Of a stretch of DNA of 15,516 nt, positions 13,405 through 15,516 are shown piece after piece. The notes below the pieces were generated by a model. The model saw nothing but the letters and a program-made list of their open reading frames with translations. It searched no databases and had not been told where the DNA came from. Made by a program: the position numbers and the translations under genes. Source of the stretch: Chloroflexota bacterium. Its GTDB lineage: Bacteria; Chloroflexota; Anaerolineae; Anaerolineales; DRMV01. How positions within the stretch are numbered: position 1 is the stretch's first letter; each line of letters opens with the position of its first letter. The stretch spans positions 1-15,516 of the forward strand of contig JAADEN010000068.1 in the NCBI GenBank assembly GCA_013153375.1, read 5' to 3'.

Positions 13405-14358
13405 ATGACCTCCGAAGACACCATCCCCACGACGCCGGCCGAGGTCCCCGAGCCCGGGGACGACATGCTGCCCGACGCCATGCTGCCGCCCGCGCCGGAA
13501 GACCTGGCCCCCGAACATCCCGAGTTGCCCCGCCCCGAGCGCGACAAAGGGCTGAGCGCGGTGGAGCCCCTGGGCGAAGAAATGGCCTGGGAGCCGCTCC
13601 TGGTCACCCGCCGGCACCTGCAAGACCTCTGGCGGCGGGCCGATGTGCTGCAAAAGCGCATCAACCGCGAGGTCAACAGCGAACGCCTGGCCAAGAAGTT
13701 GCTGGACCAAATCCTCCAGGCCCGCAACGCGCTCCGCGAAGGCGACGAACAATACGAGGAGGCCGAGCGTCTGCTCAACGAAGTGACCTATCGCCTGGAA
13801 CTCCAGCAGCGGGTGCGCCGCTGGTCCCGGGAGGTGGGCTACAAACTCTTCCTCTACGAACTCGTCTGGCTGGTGGTGCTCGTGGTGCTCATGCTGGTCG
13901 CGCCCATGGTGCTGCGGCAGTGGGCCACCGCGATGGGCTACTCCGTAAATCCCGAGGCCGGCGTGGACAGCGTGCAGTGGCTCATCTTGGGCCTCAAGAG
14001 CGCCATCTGGGGCGGTCTGGGCGGGGTGACCGGCGCCATGTACGCGCTGTGGCGCCACATCGCGCGCGAGCAGGACTTCGACCCGCAGTACACCATCTGG
14101 TATCTCACCAGCCCCATCATGGGCACGGTGCTGGGCGCGTTCGCTTTCCTGGCCATTCAGGCCGGGCTGTTCTCCCTGACCGCGGGCACCGAAAGCCGCA
14201 TCAACTCCGCGGCCGTGGTCTTTTTGCTGGCCTGGATGAGCGGTTTTCAGCAAAATGTGGTGTACAATATGGTACGCCGCATCTTGCAAGCCTTTCGGCT
14301 GGACGACGAGGAGCCTCGCGAGCCGCCGTCCGACGAGGCTGAGACCAGGGCTGGCTGA
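13405..14358 (+). CDS. Coiled-coil multi-pass membrane protein of unknown function
   Basis: 317 residues from ATG 13405, behind GGGAGAGG. The open frame extends upstream to 13306, but this start gives a normal ribosome site and avoids an Arg/Pro-rich extension overlapping the promoter. Layout: an acidic Pro-rich N-terminus (1-60); a charged helical, coiled-coil-like region (about 65-140, KRINREVNSERLAKKLLDQI and on); then about four TM segments: 150-170, 196-215, 233-258 and 268-285. Between TM2 and TM3 is WRHIAREQDFDPQYTIWYL. The GGLGGVTGAMYALW segment (203-216) and the AWMSGFQQNVV segment (276-286) look conserved in character, and the pattern recalls widespread bacterial membrane proteins without assigned role. 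The end (298-317) is again acidic. First gene of the right-hand cluster. Confidence 0.82.
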   Translation: MTSEDTIPTTPAEVPEPGDDMLPDAMLPPAPEDLAPEHPELPRPERDKGLSAVEPLGEEMAWEPLLVTRRHLQDLWRRADVLQKRINREVNSERLAKKLLDQILQARNALREGDEQYEEAERLLNEVTYRLELQQRVRRWSREVGYKLFLYELVWLVVLVVLMLVAPMVLRQWATAMGYSVNPEAGVDSVQWLILGLKSAIWGGLGGVTGAMYALWRHIAREQDFDPQYTIWYLTSPIMGTVLGAFAFLAIQAGLFSLTAGTESRINSAAVVFLLAWMSGFQQNVVYNMVRRILQAFRLDDEEPREPPSDEAETRAG

Positions 14359-14400
14359 CCGCCCGCGGCGCTATCCCTGGAACGGAGGAAAAAGTCTTCA

Positions 14401-14433
14401 GTGGCGCAGAGCCTTACCCCGCGTCTGCTTTGA
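14401..14433 (+). CDS. Possible 10-codon leader ORF overlapping the HNH start
   Basis: GTG at 14401 reads 10 codons (VAQSLTPRLL) to TGA at 14431-14433. GGAGG (14384-14388) lies 12 bases upstream, rather far. The stop overlaps the TTG start of the HNH gene as TTGA. The HNH start itself has no ribosome site, so termination and re-initiation could be how it is translated. Very short, so speculative. Confidence 0.3.
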   Translation: MAQSLTPRLL

Positions 14434-14933
14434 GTTTGCCGGTGTTGGTGCTCAATGCCAACTATGAACCCCTCGGCGTATGTAGCGTGAGGCGGGCCGT
14501 CGGTCTGCTGTTCGCCTCCAAAGCCCATCTGGTGGTCAACGGCCGCGGCTGGCTGCGCACCCTGGGCGAACCCTTCCCCATCCCTTCGGTCATTCGTCTC
14601 AACGCCATGATCCGTCGCCCGCGGCCCACCATCCCCCTGACCAAGCGCGAGATCTTTCGCCGCGACGGCTACATCTGCCAGTATTGCGGCCGGCCCACCA
14701 CGCGACCGACCATCGACCATGTGATCCCGCGCCAGCGCGGCGGCGGCTACACCTGGGAGAATCTGGTCACCGCGTGCCCCGAATGCAACCAGCGCAAGGG
14801 CAACCGCACGCCCGAAGAGGCCCACATGCCCCTGCTGCGCCGCCCCGCGCCGCCGCCGCGCAGCGCGATCTACCGCTTTCGCCGCTATCTGGCCCAACAC
14901 GAGGAATGGCGGCCCTTCCTGGAGGGTTGGTGA
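14430..14933 (+). CDS. HNH endonuclease
   Basis: 167 residues, read from TTG 14430. The N-terminus then reads MSLPVLVLNANYEPLGVCS, the usual start of this HNH family; no ATG or GTG lies upstream in frame before the preceding gene. The HNH/zinc core is complete: CQYC (83-86), TIDHVIPRQRGG (95-106, with Asp96 and His97), ENLVTACPECNQRKGNRTPE (110-129, with Asn111, C116/C119, Asn120 and Lys123). This is a beta-beta-alpha-metal nuclease of the type found as stand-alone genes in many bacteria, with cellular role mostly unknown. It lies 71 bases after the coiled-coil membrane gene and overlaps the next gene by 4 bases (GTGA), so the three genes are probably one unit. Confidence 0.88.
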   Translation: MSLPVLVLNANYEPLGVCSVRRAVGLLFASKAHLVVNGRGWLRTLGEPFPIPSVIRLNAMIRRPRPTIPLTKREIFRRDGYICQYCGRPTTRPTIDHVIPRQRGGGYTWENLVTACPECNQRKGNRTPEEAHMPLLRRPAPPPRSAIYRFRRYLAQHEEWRPFLEGW

Positions 14934-15516
14934 GCGCGCCCGCCGCCCCGGACCGACAAGTGTTCCACCCGCCCGCGCGCTGGAGCCGGCTCTACGGCCT
15001 GGCCGCGCTGGTGAGTTTGGGCATTTTTGGGTGGACTGCGCTCCGCGCGTGGCAAACGCGCGGGCAAGACGACTTCGTCTTGTGGCTGACCCTGGCCGCG
15101 CTGGCCGCGTTTCTCACCCCCTGGCTGATCTACGGCTGGTGGTGGACCCGGCAGGTGGTGTACCACCTGGATGTCCACACCCTGACCCTGCGCGCGCCCG
15201 GCGCGCACGCCCAGATCGCGCTGGAGGACATTCTGTGGGCCGGGGTCGCGGCCCACTACGACCGCGCGTTGCCCACCCCGCCCCGGGGCTGGCCGGGGCT
15301 GATGGTCGGGCTGGTGGCCCAGCCCGAAGGCGCGACGGTGGCCTTTTATGGCGTGCGGGCGGGCCCCATCGTGGTGGTGGAAGACGCGGACGGCCGGGTG
15401 TTCGTGCTCACCCCCGCGGACGAAGCCGCGTTCCTGGACGCGCTGCGCGGGCGGCTGGACGCGGACGCGTCCGAGGCCCCGCCCGCGGCCGAGGTCGAGG
15501 ACCAGGCCACGGCCGA
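14930..15516 (+). CDS. Two-TM protein with a probable PH-like domain (partial)
   Basis: GTG start at 14930 overlaps the HNH stop as GTGA, with GGAGG (14921-14925) close upstream; 195 codons are seen before the right edge. After a short cytoplasmic N-terminus come two TM helices (about residues 22-38, 50-68, the latter rich in Trp: YGWWWTRQVVYHLD). The following beta-rich part (about 68-170, LTLRAPGAHAQIALEDILWA and on, ending VFVLTPADEAAFLDAL) has the look of a bacterial PH-like domain anchored by a TM pair. The final visible stretch is Ala/Glu/Asp-rich and the end is missing. Function unknown; the PH call rests on topology and strand pattern only. Confidence 0.7.
   Translation, partial: MSAPAAPDRQVFHPPARWSRLYGLAALVSLGIFGWTALRAWQTRGQDDFVLWLTLAALAAFLTPWLIYGWWWTRQVVYHLDVHTLTLRAPGAHAQIALEDILWAGVAAHYDRALPTPPRGWPGLMVGLVAQPEGATVAFYGVRAGPIVVVEDADGRVFVLTPADEAAFLDALRGRLDADASEAPPAAEVEDQATA

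Noticed and set aside
1..15516. Mobile elements, tRNA, rRNA and phage genes
   Set aside because: Reading both strands I saw no transposase or integrase motifs, no cloverleaf-like tRNA segment and no rRNA-like sequence.

Overview
This is a GC-rich window with short intergenic gaps and 14 supported protein genes plus one partial gene at each edge. It looks like chromosomal DNA of a member of the Chloroflexota, most likely an Anaerolineae-type lineage. That assignment is an inference. It rests on the composition, on secreted proteins with Pro/Thr linkers (lipoprotein, SH3 protein), on an FHA–winged-helix fusion, and on an S1 protein with four S1 repeats and an Ala/Glu tail. I saw no rRNA, tRNA, IS element, CRISPR array or phage gene. 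The window reads as a core region with some unusual accessory pieces.

Layout. At 1-298 (-) is the start of a 2-oxo-acid dehydrogenase E2 (lipoyl domain). It is preceded by a strong terminator hairpin and a 30-codon membrane-peptide ORF (377-469, -). At 687-2240 (+) is a lipoprotein with four copies of a WGADGTVLLS-type beta domain. From 13050 down to 2326 everything is on the minus strand. rpsA has its own promoter and terminator. fabH follows, then an FHA–wHTH regulator with an extended -10 promoter. Next comes a four-gene cluster (MBL hydrolase, SpoIIAA/STAS-like protein, multi-pass membrane protein, SAM methyltransferase) behind a near-consensus promoter. Last is a tight operon ffh–moeA–SH3 membrane protein–prepilin peptidase behind another near-consensus promoter. 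At 13405-15516 the direction switches to plus: a coiled-coil/multi-TM protein, an HNH endonuclease that seems to start at TTG, and the beginning of a two-TM protein that overlaps it by 4 bases.

How the genes work together. The core functions are translation (S1), co-translational membrane targeting (Ffh), fatty-acid initiation (FabH), molybdenum cofactor insertion (MoeA) and 2-oxo-acid oxidation (E2). The prepilin peptidase points to type IV pilus-like or Tad-like secretion elsewhere in the genome. The least explained parts are the MBL–STAS–membrane–methyltransferase cluster, the membrane/HNH/membrane cluster at the right edge, and the micro-ORF/terminator in front of the E2 gene. I do not see a convincing new defence or mobile system.
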